64,000 bases of DNA from Scleromitrula shiraiana (GCA_028455995.1 JABELC010000002.1:2852001-2916000), one strand, 5' to 3'. Shown: positions 1 through 10,675, numbered from the stretch's first letter. Made by a program: numbers and translations. Notes: a model not told the origin generated them from the letters alone.

Positions 1-450
1 GACAAGAGCTTGAAGATGACCAGGAGATATTATCCTCATGCTTACAACGTCGATGGTTTCTATGTCTCCAAATTCAAGAAGACTGGTCCTTCGCCGAAGA
101 GCAAGCCTGGCGACAAGGAGGTCGAGAAAGAATTGAGCGAGTTGGATATTGATAAGAGACCTATCACGGATGACGAAACTGAAGAAGACGCTTTTGGTGG
201 ATGGGACGAAGATGAAGATGCAGACTTCATGGAGAAGGCAAGGAAACACACACTGAAGAGGAAGGGTATCGATCCAAAGGCAGATAAAACCAAAGCAGCA
301 AAGAAGAGCGAAGAGAGCAAGGAGAAGACAAGTACAAAAGTAGATACCACCAAGGTAGTAGAGACACCGAAGGAAGAGACAACCGCCAAGGTAGTTACTC
401 CTGAAAAGGGATCCAAGGAGAAGAAAAAGAAGAATAGCAAAGCCAAATAA
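1..450 (+). CDS. NOP2: NOP2-type 25S rRNA cytosine-C5 methyltransferase, C-terminal end (5' part outside window)
   Basis: The reading frame is open from base 1 to a TAA at 448-450 and runs off the left edge. It begins with D-K-S-L-K, then the motif TRRYYPHAYNVDGFYVSKFKK, which is the conserved end of the Nop2/NSUN methyltransferase fold. NOP2 methylates a cytosine in 25S rRNA in the nucleolus and is needed for 60S assembly. The remaining roughly 115 residues are an acidic then lysine-rich tail (EEDAFGGWDEDEDADF, later repeated KK/EE runs), typical of nucleolar proteins. The catalytic cysteines lie upstream of the window and cannot be checked. The family call is firm because of the YPH-x(2)-NVDGF block; whether the rest of the gene is intact is unknown. 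Confidence 0.88.
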   Translation, partial: DKSLKMTRRYYPHAYNVDGFYVSKFKKTGPSPKSKPGDKEVEKELSELDIDKRPITDDETEEDAFGGWDEDEDADFMEKARKHTLKRKGIDPKADKTKAAKKSEESKEKTSTKVDTTKVVETPKEETTAKVVTPEKGSKEKKKKNSKAK

Positions 451-893
451 ATAGGGTATTAATAACTGGAGGGTTGTGTTAACTTTTGTACTTGGTTTGG
501 ATCCTCATGTATTGGCGTTCGAGGTGGAATAAAACTTCTTTGTAGCTCTTAGTATGATCAGGAATGATGAATCAATCGCCATATGATGTTCCCGCTCATG
601 CATTTCATATTCCACATTCAGTTCGAGTTGTTCAAATTCTGCATATCTGTTCAGTTTGCATATAATCAAGTTGATATATTCATCATTAATTACAATATTC
701 ATATTACATATAAACATTCAAGACAAAGTTGACTTGAAGACAGTTTAATATCTATATCTGGAACAGACATTTAAAATTTATTTTTGTAAATTATTTTCGA
801 ATGTTTACATTTTGAATAGAAATTGAAAATATATTCATTTAAATTATATTTAAATGTCTATTCTTCAAACAGATACTTGAAAAGGAATTAGCT
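451..893. other. Intergenic, AT-rich spacer
   Basis: No convincing gene was found. From about 680 the sequence becomes AT-rich. It ends in the block ATACTTGAAAAGGAATTAGC at about 872-892, which resembles blocks near 1610-1650, 32940-32980 and 53885-53915. This may be a member of a short AT-rich intergenic repeat family. Confidence 0.4.
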
Positions 894-1223
894 CGCCTAT
901 CTATCGCCATCGCCGTCAAATATGCACGAATCTACCGCCCTGCCGGTTGTTCTGTATTTTTCGGCGCAAACTCTCACAATATAAATGCGAGTGTGACTAT
1001 TCCGTATCCTGGTCCACAGACTATTGAATCTGCGGAGTTGTATGCTATAATCAAGACATTGAATCGAGTTCATCAGCTGATTCTTGGTGGCCAGGATGCT
1101 AGTCATGTGGTTGTTAAGACGGGCTCGAGATATTTGGCTAGGAATATGAGGCAACGTGTTTGGAAGTGGTATGGGAATGGAAATAGGTTCAGCAATTGGA
1201 AGAGGAAACCATTTGTTAAGTGA
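894..1223 (+). pseudogene. RNase H-like domain fragment, N-terminally truncated, catalytic Asp lost
   Basis: The frame reads through RPAGCSVFFG, then PYPGPQTIESAELYAIIKTL, VVVKTGSRYLARNM and WKWYGNG to a TGA after KPFVK. This is the central part of a fungal RNase HI-like fold: the AELYAI helix carries the second catalytic acid (Glu). The strand that normally reads KTDS reads KTGS, so the third catalytic residue is missing. No start codon or first-Asp strand precedes it, and the frame emerges from an AT-rich spacer. The last conserved part (the final Asp and helix) is also absent. It is therefore best read as a gene relic. It is related in fold to the protein at 5073-5726. A short expressed protein is not excluded. 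Confidence 0.55.
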
Positions 1224-2966
1224 ATATGAGGTTTTATGCATATTGTTGTCCCAGTTTTTTCCAATCATCATATTTTCATATGTTTAATGCCTGTGTTTTC
1301 ATTCATTGACACTACAATCACTCCAATTCATTTCCAAAAAGATACTCATAAGTCAGGAGACTAATACTTGTACATGGTAGTGCAAAAGGATTCAAAATCT
1401 AAATGAGAGGATGTTATTAATGGAACGAAAATACGACATCGTTGTTGGATTCTGCGAGGTCGACGGAGGATAACGAGAAGATGAGACAATGGCTAGAGAT
1501 ACTTTGAGGTCGAGATATTTAAGTTTTGAATGTCCATTGAGTTTATATGCAACCAAATATACATATAATATTAAAATTTATGATATTTGAATTACCTATA
1601 AACGTTCAAAAAATCTTGCACGGACATTCGAAATTGAAACAGCTCGAGTAGATGGGTTAGACGATTGACACAAGACTGTTGATATGTGTTCGAGGTAGTA
1701 ACCATGTTTCGGCATATGTTATTCATTACGTATTCAAAAAAGATATACGGACATTCCTTTGGTACCGAAATCCATGTGATGGAATAAAGTCCGGGTTTAA
1801 CCGTCTTCATATGTTTCCGATCTATTGCCTTCAAAATGACACTATGAACGGCTGGATCATAGTGCTGATCTAAAATCGATTTATGACGTGAGTGATATTC
1901 GGCGGTCCTTCGCTGTCGGGTTCTCTGGCTCAAGATTCATTTTGCGGCAATTGGTGAGCCATAGTGGTATCAACAGCTATGACGATATCCTCACCCAAGC
2001 TACAAAGGACCGGAATTACCGGAACTTGAGATAGTGTCTCTACATCCAGTGAGGTAGAAAACCATGACGGGCACGAGTTGCACTAGGTTCTCTAGAATAT
2101 ACTAGTAACTGGACTTCATGACGTGGGATGAAAGGGTGGAACATGTCGTATAGCAAAGTAGGAGACTTCGATTGAAGTAGCATTATGAAGCTATTTGCAT
2201 TGGAAACGAAGTATATTACCTCCATCTAGTGATGGTCTTGTGATATTGTTGATTGGTACTAAAAGTGTACCACGAGATGTGAACAGATTTTCTAGCTAGA
2301 GAATTACAAAGTATCTAATTGTTAGGTTGAAGAAACATCTCGTCTGACTAGAGTTAGCATGCAGCGTATAATACCTACTAGTAGCGGGGTAGCGGGCTCA
2401 TGGTGACAATAATACTGTTGATCGACACCAAAGTGTATCACGAGCCCAGAGTAAGTTTTCTGGCTAGTAGAAAACAGATAGGTGAAAAAGTCTCCGGTTA
2501 TCGTCGTAAGATCGTCTCGATTCATGCAAAAACTTATGGATAGCTTCATGTCTGCTCATTCAAGTTAGACAACTCGGAGCCTTTCATCTACGTCGTTGAA
2601 GCTTAAAGTCTTGGCTACGAGAATCAGATGCGGTAGTTAGAGTTTTAGCTTCGAAATGTAGTGGGGTCGGTATTTGCCAAGGCGTACTGACCAGGTGAAA
2701 TGTTGATGCATTTTTTACCCTCTTTGTACGATTGAAATATTAATGCTGTGATTATTATTGCTTTTAACAGTACAAAACTTTCTATGGTAGGATCATTTGC
2801 TGTGAAATGGTTGGGCTTTGGTACGTAGTCGCGATGCCGAAAAGTATCTAAAAAAAAAGGGGAAGGGACACATGTAAGCGAGCAATGTCAAACTTGAACC
2901 CCACACGACTAATTCGGATATTACCGATAGTCAAAATAAATGACATATATTTAGTAAGAATCCCTA
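1224..2966. other. Intergenic; degenerate direct repeats, no gene recognised
   Basis: Several short open frames exist on both strands, but none has recognisable motifs. Two diverged copies of a roughly 60-bp block occur at about 2233-2300 and 2409-2470, sharing TGTTGAT, GTGTA-CACGAG and TTTTCT-GCTAG. The stretch 1525-1655 is AT-rich and ends in ACATTCGAAATTGAAACAGC, resembling the spacer at 850-890. Confidence 0.4.
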
Positions 2967-3814
2967 CGGTATCACGTATTCAAGGAGCGAACCTGAATAG
3001 AATTCAATGATTTCCCTAAATGAACTTTAGGAAATTGGTCATTTTAATGTTTAAACACACTAAAACTTTAAACATTAATGTACTAAATTTGTAATTGATT
3101 AAAAGTTGAATTTTATATAGTGTAAAGTAATCAAGTTTAAACTCAAAGATTAATCTCAAATAAATTCTAAATAAATTTTAATTAAAATTTATTGATATTT
3201 TAAAACTATATTTAAAATAGCTTTATTATTGATTTTATATTATAGAGTTATTTAATATAGATTGTTATTAATTAATGATTTATTTAATCCTTTATTAGAT
3301 TTATATAAGTATAATTTTAAATTATAAGGCTATAATTATTTTTATATAATCGATTTTTTTTAATTAATTTAAAAAATCAATAATTTTATTATCTTAAAAA
3401 AAATGATTTTTTATAAGAAATTATAAAATTTAAAAGTATATTTATATTATTTGTTGATATATATTAATATTAATTTAAGTATATTAATAATAATAAAAAT
3501 ATGAGATTAGTTTTAGTATATTAATTAAATTAGGAAATAATAAAGTATATTAATTATTAATATATATTAATTTTATATATAAATATAATTTTATATACAA
3601 ATATAAATAAAAATATATTAATTTTATATATAAACTCTATATTAATTTAATATTAAATAGTTATCTAAGATAAATTCGAATATCTAAATTGAATTTGTAT
3701 TAATAAATGATCACTTTCCAAAAATCAATTTATAATATAATTGAAATTTCAATTATAATATAAAAATTTCTTTCTTTAAATGGTATTCAAGAAATCCCTG
3801 AATAGGTGATACCG
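2967..3814. mobile_element. TA-flanked terminal-inverted-repeat element, AT-decayed (family C)
   Basis: The left end reads CGGTATCACGTATTCAAGGA and the right end, reverse complemented, reads CGGTATCACCTATTCAGGGA. Each end is flanked by TA (2965-2966 and 3815-3816). A TA target duplication with inverted ends is the signature of Tc1/mariner-type DNA transposons. Weaker inverted similarity continues inward, with GGAAATTGGTCATTT on the left against GGAAAGTGATCATTT on the right. The interior of about 800 bp is almost pure AT with no open frame, as expected of a RIP-decayed or non-autonomous copy. The ends differ from those of the TA-flanked elements at 10676 and 29407, so this is a separate family. 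Confidence 0.75.
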
Positions 3815-3817
3815 TAG

Positions 3818-4119
3818 AGAATGAGCATCGCCAGTAACTGCCGAACTGCAAGTTTAAACTCTATCTTTCACTTAGGGGGAGGGAGGTCAACGGAGCTAGA
3901 TGCATTACCCTATACAATAAGAGTTTTCAGTGCTATTTGGTCAATTAGCGCGATGTCATAAGTCTCTGACGAAAGGTTTCCGGTGATCACTGGTCAGTTA
4001 GCGCGACATTATACTTTGTCGGCGATGACGTTAAGATCTCGACTAGTTGAACTAAAATCTTGGCGTAATCTTCAAGTATAAAGTCCTTGACATTTTCCTC
4101 CCTCGGAGTTCTTTACGAC
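3818..4119. other. Intergenic; short direct repeat
   Basis: No gene was seen. Two similar blocks, GGTCAATTAGCGCGATGTCA (about 3939) and GGTCAGTTAGCGCGACATTA (about 3992), lie about 53 bp apart. Confidence 0.35.
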
Positions 4120-4170
4120 TAACGAACAAACGAACGAACGAACGAACGAACGATCGGACGAACGGACGAA
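4120..4170. repeat. ACGA-type tetranucleotide microsatellite
   Basis: Near-perfect CGAA/ACGA runs, with substitutions towards the right end (CGATCGGACGAACGG). Confidence 0.85.
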
Positions 4171-4189
4171 ACGGCGATTCGAGGTAGTA

Positions 4190-4500
4190 GAGGAAGGAAG
4201 GGAGGGTGGAGGAGGGTGGGGTTTGCGATGGACTTGGTTAAGGCTGGCGGCGATGGAAGGGTTGGAAGGTCGGGTTGGGGTTTGCGATGGACTAGGTAAA
4301 GGCTGGCGGCGATGGAAGGGAGGTTGGAGGAGGTCGGGGTGGGGTTTGCGATGGACTAGGTAAAGGCTGGCGGCGATGGAAGGGAGGTTGGAGGAGGTCG
4401 GGGTGGGGTTTGCGATGGACTAGGTAAAGGCTGGAGGCGATGGAAGGGAGGATCGGAGGAGGGTGGGGTTTGCGACGGATTTGGTAAAGGCGGTATGGAG
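4190..4500. repeat. Minisatellite, five copies of a 59-64 bp G-rich unit
   Basis: The anchor GTTTGCGATGGAC begins at 4221, 4280, 4344 and 4408, with a variant (GCGACGGAT) at 4468, giving periods of 59, 64, 64 and 60 bp. Units contain GGTAAAGGCTGGCGGCGATG and GGAGGAGGTCGGGG. Copies three and four are nearly identical; the outer copies have diverged. Proline-rich open frames on the minus strand are by-products of the repeat. Confidence 0.9.
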
Positions 4501-5072
4501 GATGGGTAAAGAGTAGTCCTTTTCCCCACTGTGACGTCAAAGCAAACACTTTGGGTTTTACTGGCACTCTGGTTAGATAGTTCAATCAACACTCAACAAC
4601 ACAACACAATCATACTTTCCAAACTTACATGTGACTAAAATACTTGATAACATCATTGTACTCTTCAAGCGTTCATGTGACTGCAACACACAACAGCATC
4701 ACCATACTTCCCAATCATTCATGTCACTACTCCATACTAATTAATACAAACCTATTAATAATATAATCCATTCATTTATCTACTATGTAATGCATTGTGT
4801 ACTCAATATAGAACGACTAATTGCATGAACCTACTATCACAACACAAATAGCTTCGTGTAATTTTCGTGTACTTGATTGATATACAACAATCCATCACAT
4901 TCACATGTCGTTGTGAGCATGTGTATTGGGACAACAAACAACTACAAAAACACAAAACTGGGCATCTCAGCACTCTATAATCAATCCAAAAACTGTATAA
5001 TAGATTTTCTATGCTTTATATATTCTATTCTAAATATGAAACGTTACTAATCGGCAAACATTCAAAAAGAAA
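4501..5072. other. Intergenic
   Basis: No gene or repeat structure was recognised. The tract is A/C-rich with short ACAACA runs near 4590-4700. Confidence 0.35.
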
Positions 5073-5726
5073 TCAAAAATAGCCGGTGGAGAAATCGTAT
5101 GATTCTTTCTCAGACAGATTGGATTCCTTTACCTGATAACCACTCTTCTCACCGAAGGCTACTCTTGCCAGCTTATTTGCATGATTCTGCCATCGTGAGA
5201 AGCAAAACATAACATCGACATTAGATTTCTCGAACTTTCGAATCAGCTTATGAAGCTTGCGAAGAAAATACTCATTCTTCATCATTGTCCCATCAGGATT
5301 TAGAAAGTCGACTCTCTCCGCTTTCCAAATGGAAGAAGTCATCCACTGATGAAGATAAGACGAGCTCGTGCGCAATATCACGGAAGTGACTTGTGGATCT
5401 CGATCCATACGTTGAAGCTCCTCGAGAGCAATGAAAGCGGTGTATATTTCGGCTGCTTCTTGGTTTCGAATTCTAGGCCAGGATAGGAGTATACTGGTGT
5501 TTCTCTCAGATCGTCGATTGAAATAGATACCTGCTGCGAATGCTGAGTCTCTTGTTTCCTGTATGCCAGGTTCCGTGGGTGGGCATTTTACGGCGTCGAT
5601 ATCGATGACGAGACTTCCAGTGTGGCTCCACATCATACGCAAAGATTCCATACTGTAAGTACAACTAAGTGCTACTCCGCCAGACGTATCGGCATCATAA
5701 CATCTATGTGGAAGTGTAGAACCCAT
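5073..5726 (-). CDS. RNase H-like domain protein, catalytically degenerate
   Basis: The frame starts at ATG 5726 (MGSTLPHRCYDAD) and codes for 217 residues. An upstream ATG at 5909 is in frame, but the extra 61 residues look non-conserved. Strand 1 is seen as SLVIDIDAVKC (residues 38-48), then FAAGIYF. The helix ROTATING the second acid is RNQEAAEIYTAFIALEEL, with Glu present. The third strand is SVILRTSSSYLHQWM, where the usual Asp of R/KTDS-x-Y is Ser. The closing motif is WQNHANKLARVAFG, where the usual Asp of N-x-x-A-D is Asn. Two of four catalytic acids are therefore replaced, so nuclease activity is doubtful. The fold call rests on motif order and spacing. A domesticated retroelement RNase H and an RNase H-fold paralogue of unknown role both fit. 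No intron is needed. Confidence 0.6.
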   Translation of the reverse strand: MGSTLPHRCYDADTSGGVALSCTYSMESLRMMWSHTGSLVIDIDAVKCPPTEPGIQETRDSAFAAGIYFNRRSERNTSILLSWPRIRNQEAAEIYTAFIALEELQRMDRDPQVTSVILRTSSSYLHQWMTSSIWKAERVDFLNPDGTMMKNEYFLRKLHKLIRKFEKSNVDVMFCFSRWQNHANKLARVAFGEKSGYQVKESNLSEKESYDFSTGYF

Positions 5727-7229
5727 GTTGAGTTGAGTAAATTTGTAGATGAATGGGGGGGTTGAGAATCGATGATGGGTGACAAATAAACGTAGGTGAT
5801 ATATATTTGGGAATTCAATATTTTTGACTAACATGAGATGCTGCGTTGTACTTCTAAGTTTGGGAAAGAATTCTGTTCGAAAACAATAGAACCAAACTGT
5901 GAGAATCATGGAACAATTAACCTTTGTAACATAACTTTGTTCAAGTACTATTCTTTGTGGAGCCCCTTTGTTCGGACTTCAAGTCATCAATACTAGAATA
6001 CTAGCGAATATTGGGCATCGACCGATTCAGAAAGAAACAGATACCATTGGAATTTTCTGCTCGCAATCTTCCAAAATTGTATGGTGTAGTGTAGCGGAAG
6101 GAAGTAATGTCTCGATTTTTCAATAGAAAAAACACAAATTTGTAGCATCATCATCAAATTGCTCAACAAGTTCCAACTTGGCGCGGTTGATGTTGATAGA
6201 ATGAGATTGATATCATCATGTTGGTGTAGCATAGATCTAGGGAAAACTTTCATATTTCTTCACCTCAGTTTTCGTACCACCCTGCCTAACCTAGACTATA
6301 TTTTATGAGGACATCGGCAGCACCCACTATATAAATTGACGAAAATTCCCTTCCCCACCCGCATGACATTCCAACATCTCTGAGCTCACTGAAAAGCTTC
6401 AAAGCTCATAACGGAGCATACACCGATGCTCTACTACCTTGCGGGAAGGTAGTTGATGTCAATGATATCTGTGCTCAAGCTTTCTCGGGAACAAGTTTCT
6501 GTTCAACAGACCCTGGAACTTCGCGATATGATCTCGGCAATGTTAATGGTGATGTGGAACTTTCTTCCTCTCTTTTATCCACTCCACTCCTTTTATACCC
6601 GTTCCTTCTTTCCTCTTCTACTTTTTCTCCTTCTGTCTCTCCCTCTGTATTCCGATATGCCATATCAATCTTCCTCTTACGCTCAATCAACCAACATAAG
6701 GCTTCCAGTACTATCAAAACTTTTATTTTTGACACAGCAACGATCCGTTCAATGACACGGGATATGAGAATCCGTTATAGATTCAATGCGTGTCCAATTG
6801 CATTTTGTATTCGTTTTGAAAGAATTAAAGATTTTGAATTCAAAATCTATTATACGTTCAAAAGTTTAATCGTATACTGTCAGCAGGGTAGTACATGAAT
6901 ACTATACGCCGGCGTACGCGATTCGCGACAACCTCAAAAATATTGGTTATTAAGCAGAATGCATCGGCTGCATCACTCACATCTTTACAAATTCTATACT
7001 CGATTAAAAAGAAAATAAACACACTTCCATTTTTTGATGTAGGCAGTTGAGATGAACCCATCGGCGCTATATCCGAAGAGCAACGGATTCTAAAGGAAGG
7101 AACCCTCTAGCGGAAATAGCTTCCAGAACTTCCTGAGCCATATCCTTTTCTCTCTTACCTATTTCTGCCTCTGCAACATCAACTTCTGAAGTTCTTGTGA
7201 ACTATTGTTCACAGAGACCAAATTACAGC
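5727..7229. other. Intergenic with one possible orphan exon (about 6362-6560, +)
   Basis: Most of this is unremarkable. A frame of about 66 codons at 6362-6560 (+) has a balanced, cysteine-containing composition, including CGKVVDVNDICAQAFSG and CSTDPGTSRYDLGNVNGD. It has no start codon and no recognised family, and may be a gene fragment. 6540-6720 is pyrimidine-rich. 6780-6870 is AT-rich. Confidence 0.3.
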
Positions 7230-8191
7230 ATGGATTATTCGGAGAATGAAGATGAAGCACCATATGATATTGCGCCTGTCAACTTAACTCACCAAAACCC
7301 ACCGAGAATTGCAGGTTATCCAATCAAGAACATCAAACCTGACAACTTGTAGATGATTGAAGTATTTTAAGTTTCCCATGTTGGTATACTGACACTTTAT
7401 TCGGAAAATACCTGGAATTCGAGGATACGGTGAAGATATATGTTGGCAAAGAACCTCGTAGAAAGTGCTGGACCGTGAGTAAGTTAATTGTCTGCCATTA
7501 TTCGGAATACTTCTCGTCGATCTTTCAAGGTTGGAACTACTGTGGGTCGATCCTCCAAGGTTGGAGCAAGGAACCTAAAACCGATCTATATTTAGATGTT
7601 AATTACCCACACACAAACTGGGTGACTTTTCACTGACACGGTCGATAAAATGACTGGGATGATCCAGAAATCTTCCAGTGGGTAGTCAAATGGATACATT
7701 GCAACAGTACAGTTTGGAGAACACAAGATACTCTCACTTGGTTGAAAGTATCTGTTATTGCTGAGGCATACGGATTTCACGAACTGCAATTCACAGACTG
7801 GAGAAAATACATTACTCGCGCCTGAATTCGTTCCGATATACCAAGTATGCCACGAGCAACGACTGATGAGATCACATACGTGTATATGAAGGCTCCAGGT
7901 TGCATCCATAATCGCAATTATATTCTCCGAAACTGTGTGTACTGATGCATGCATGGTATTGAGACTCATGAGGAGCGATGGGAGCGAGCTTATGTTCTAT
8001 GTAGCTGCTTGGGTCAACATGAAAGGCGCGAGTTTTCACAAGACCTCTACTAGTGTATGAAGGGGTTTCAGGAAGTTTCCAAAGAAAGACAGGAATATGA
8101 CTTCAATCGTGCTCTGGGGGGACATAAAGAAATTCGAAGCGAGTATGACCATGATACTGACTGCAGTGATGATGGGTATATGAGTGCCTAG
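7230..8191 (+). pseudogene. BTB/POZ-domain protein pseudogene
   Basis: ATG 7230 begins MDYSENEDEAPYDIAPVNLT. After a probable intron, the BTB start is recognisable as DTVKIYVGKEP and SKLIVCHYSEYFSSIFQG, matching the BTB genes at 9081 and 33712 (KIYVGKEK, LICDRSEFF). Stops interrupt the frame: after WVTFH a TGA and a TAA, while the same frame resumes as NDWDDPEIFQWVVKWIH and EAYGFHELQFTDWRKYI. A shifted frame then carries TTDEITYVYMKAP, NYILRNCVY-stop-CMHGIE, WERAYVLCSCLGQHERREF and DCSDDGYMSA-stop (8191). The interrupting stops are of the TGG-to-TGA, CGA-to-TGA and CAA-to-TAA kind expected from C-to-T or G-to-A change. The original protein would be about 300 residues. It is clearly broken; some stops could be hidden by introns, but not all. 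Confidence 0.7.
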
Positions 8192-9080
8192 CATGGAACT
8201 TCTGTGTCTATTTCGTCACGCCATGATATAGAAGTTTGTGCGATACAATTACAGCGAGAACCAATGATCACACAGTATATGACATGTTGTTGATGAGGTT
8301 TTATTCTGTCTGCTTTTGATTCTGGATTGTAAGGTCGAAGAATCTAAGCAGATGGCGTTGTAGCACTTTTAATTCTTCTTGAGATTGAACAAATCAGCGA
8401 ATCTAGTTGTCCTCGGTGAAGTGAATAGAGCCTTAAAGTCGGTTTAATGAGAGAATGAACGAGTACATACATCTTCGGTCATGGAAACTGAAAGATATTT
8501 TCTTGATGTAAGAGTTTCCAAGCATTAAAGCCCATGATATTGAGCCATAAGTGATGGATCTGCGACTATTGAATTTTACATAGTCATAAAAATATAGAAC
8601 CAGCCAACCAAATATAGTTTGATACTATGAAGAAAAAGCATGATATACCACGCGAACTTGGTGTAAAATGGAGTCAAATGATTTGCAATAAATCCAAAAC
8701 CCAAATAAACACAGTACAATACCATTCCGGAATCAAAAAACAACCAAGAACCAGAACCGTGGGGAACTACCATAGAAAGATACATACATGTATTTTACGA
8801 CTCTTTTCAACTACCTTATTTGCAAATAATACAAATCAAGAATAACGCTCCTTAGCTAAGGTAGGAAGAGATATATCCATCACGTATTAAACTTATGCAT
8901 CATATCACGTTCAAATACTATTAGCTTTCTCTAACATAGATCACATTCACTATATTGCTCAATTTCAAATTAAAGAAATAAAAAACAAATATTTTTTTAT
9001 TAACTACCAACTGCTCTATTTCTTCAACCACAAAATCCGAGTCCCAAACTCAACGACAAAACCCAAATCCCATCGACGTC
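8192..9080. other. Intergenic, upstream of BTB gene
   Basis: No gene was recognised. 8880-9010 is AT-rich and likely includes the promoter of the gene starting at 9081. Confidence 0.35.
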
Positions 9081-10072
9081 ATGTCTGACACCAAAAATCA
9101 AGATGACCCTGCTGATAAGGTTCCAAAGTCAGTCAGTCAGTAAGTAACCATCCCATAGAAATCACATTCAAGCTCCCTTCGCTCTGGTCCCCCAATTCCT
9201 CAATTCAACGCAAATTCTGATAATCTTCTGCAGGTGCCTCAAGAATCCTGAAACCGTTGAGATATACGTTGGAAAAGAGAAGGTGCTCTGGGTTTTGAAT
9301 AAGGAGTTGATCTGCGACAGATCTGGATACTTTACTGGCGCATTTGATGGTCAATTTAAAGAGGCGGTCGAAGGCGTTATGCATATGGAGGTCAGTGATT
9401 TACCTCGTTCCATCCTGCAAAAAGTCAGCAATGTGATATACTTACACAGACTCTAGGAAGACGATTCTGAAGCTTTCTACCATCTGGTTGAATATATATA
9501 CACTAGCTATCACCATCTTCCACTCACCTCTCCTAAATACACCATCCTATGTTGCAAACTATATGTTTTGGCCGACAAAATTGGTATGGATGATCTTGCA
9601 ACACATGTTTACGATGATTACAAAGTTTCTACCTGTTTTCCTTACCACCCAAATCCTGACTTTCCTGAAGTTGGTGAGTATAATGTGTTTTACAATGAGT
9701 AGTACAATACTGACTTTGAATTTAGATGCAATAAAACATCTATATGCAAACACAATGGAAGGTGATCGCTTCCGCATATTATTGGTGGATACAGCTACCC
9801 GCAGGTTCTACGGTTCTGAGATTAGAGATATCAAAGATCCCGAAACTATTGCAGACATGAATGCTATGTTCATCTTGACATCAGCCGTTCCGGAATTTCA
9901 GAAAGACATCTTGGTGCATGCAATGAGCCTTGCGCAAATGATCCGTAATCCGGAGAGTCCCGAAGATGCTGAGCAACGAGTATATTCATCATATTCATGG
10001 GGAGGTGATCAAGATAGGTTTAGATATGCATTGAGAAAGCTAGCTGGTATCGTGAAGGATATAATTTGGTAA
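9081..10072 (+). CDS. BTB/POZ-domain protein, 259 aa, four exons
   Basis: Exons are 9081-9139, 9234-9390, 9457-9673 and 9726-10072, all with GT-AG introns (GTAAGT, GTCAGT and GTGAGT donors) and consistent phases. The protein begins MSDTKNQDDPADKVPK, then the BTB domain: PETVEIYVGKEKVLWVLNKE, LICDRSGYFTGAFDGQF, VEGVMHMEEDDSEAFYHLVE and YIYTSYH (residues about 22-95). A helical C-terminal part follows (YTILCCKLYVLADKIGMDDL, AIKHLYANT, FILTSAVPEFQKDIL). Fungal BTB proteins of this layout usually act in protein-protein contacts or as possible cullin-3 adaptors; no MATH, BACK or Kelch partner domain is visible. It closely matches the gene at 33712-34902 in exon number, phases and the 157-nt second exon. 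The gene reads toward the transposon nest, ending 603 bp before it. The domain is well supported; the function is unknown. Confidence 0.85.
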
Positions 10073-10675
10073 ATTCAATAGAGCGAGAAGCCGTGAATGA
10101 TGAACATCAGTTCCATCAAAGGATTCTGTAGAGCTCTTGAGATGGCACTTGTTAATATGGATTAGAGTTCAGAGTGTGTTACAGGCGTGAACAAGCTGAT
10201 GGAAATGACACGTCTTATTCCATAATTTTAGAAGAGCATTCAAAATATTTACACCATGCTAAAATCTTCATGAAGCAGTCAACCAATCAGTTACGAAGGG
10301 GGGAGCGATGATGCTAGACTAAGATGTTTTTTCTTCAATGCTACGTGGACGATAAGCACTGGCAGTCACCATATGTAGCAATGGCATTCAATAATTCACC
10401 AAACGCAAATTCCAAATACTAAAACCATAAGATTGAGTTATAAGTAACAAGTCCGTGGCTATACAATCTTCTGCAGCTAAGAAACCAGAGAGCTGGCAGG
10501 CCAAATCTAACTACATTACAATAATATACAGTATATCTTTTTTGAATAGCAGATCCGGTGGGACAAAAAGGGAATCAAGTAATCTACGCAGGCTGGATCC
10601 AAAAGCCGAATATAAAAATGTTCATTCACTAGATGTACAATTATATTTTGATTGTAATTTTAATATCTACTAGTA
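10073..10675. other. Intergenic between BTB gene and transposon nest
   Basis: No gene was recognised. The stretch ends with TA at 10674-10675, the target duplication of the outer inverted-repeat element. Confidence 0.4.

Noticed and set aside
1592..1933. 113-codon minus-strand frame
   Set aside because: Composition is plausible, but no motif, no neighbour support, and it overlaps an AT-rich spacer. Not enough to call a gene.
4120..4500. CRISPR-like array
   Set aside because: The units are contiguous tandem repeats without unique spacers, in a eukaryotic genome.
4292..4592. Proline-rich minus-strand frames of 78-97 codons
   Set aside because: They are produced by the 59-64 bp minisatellite, with no conserved start or motif.
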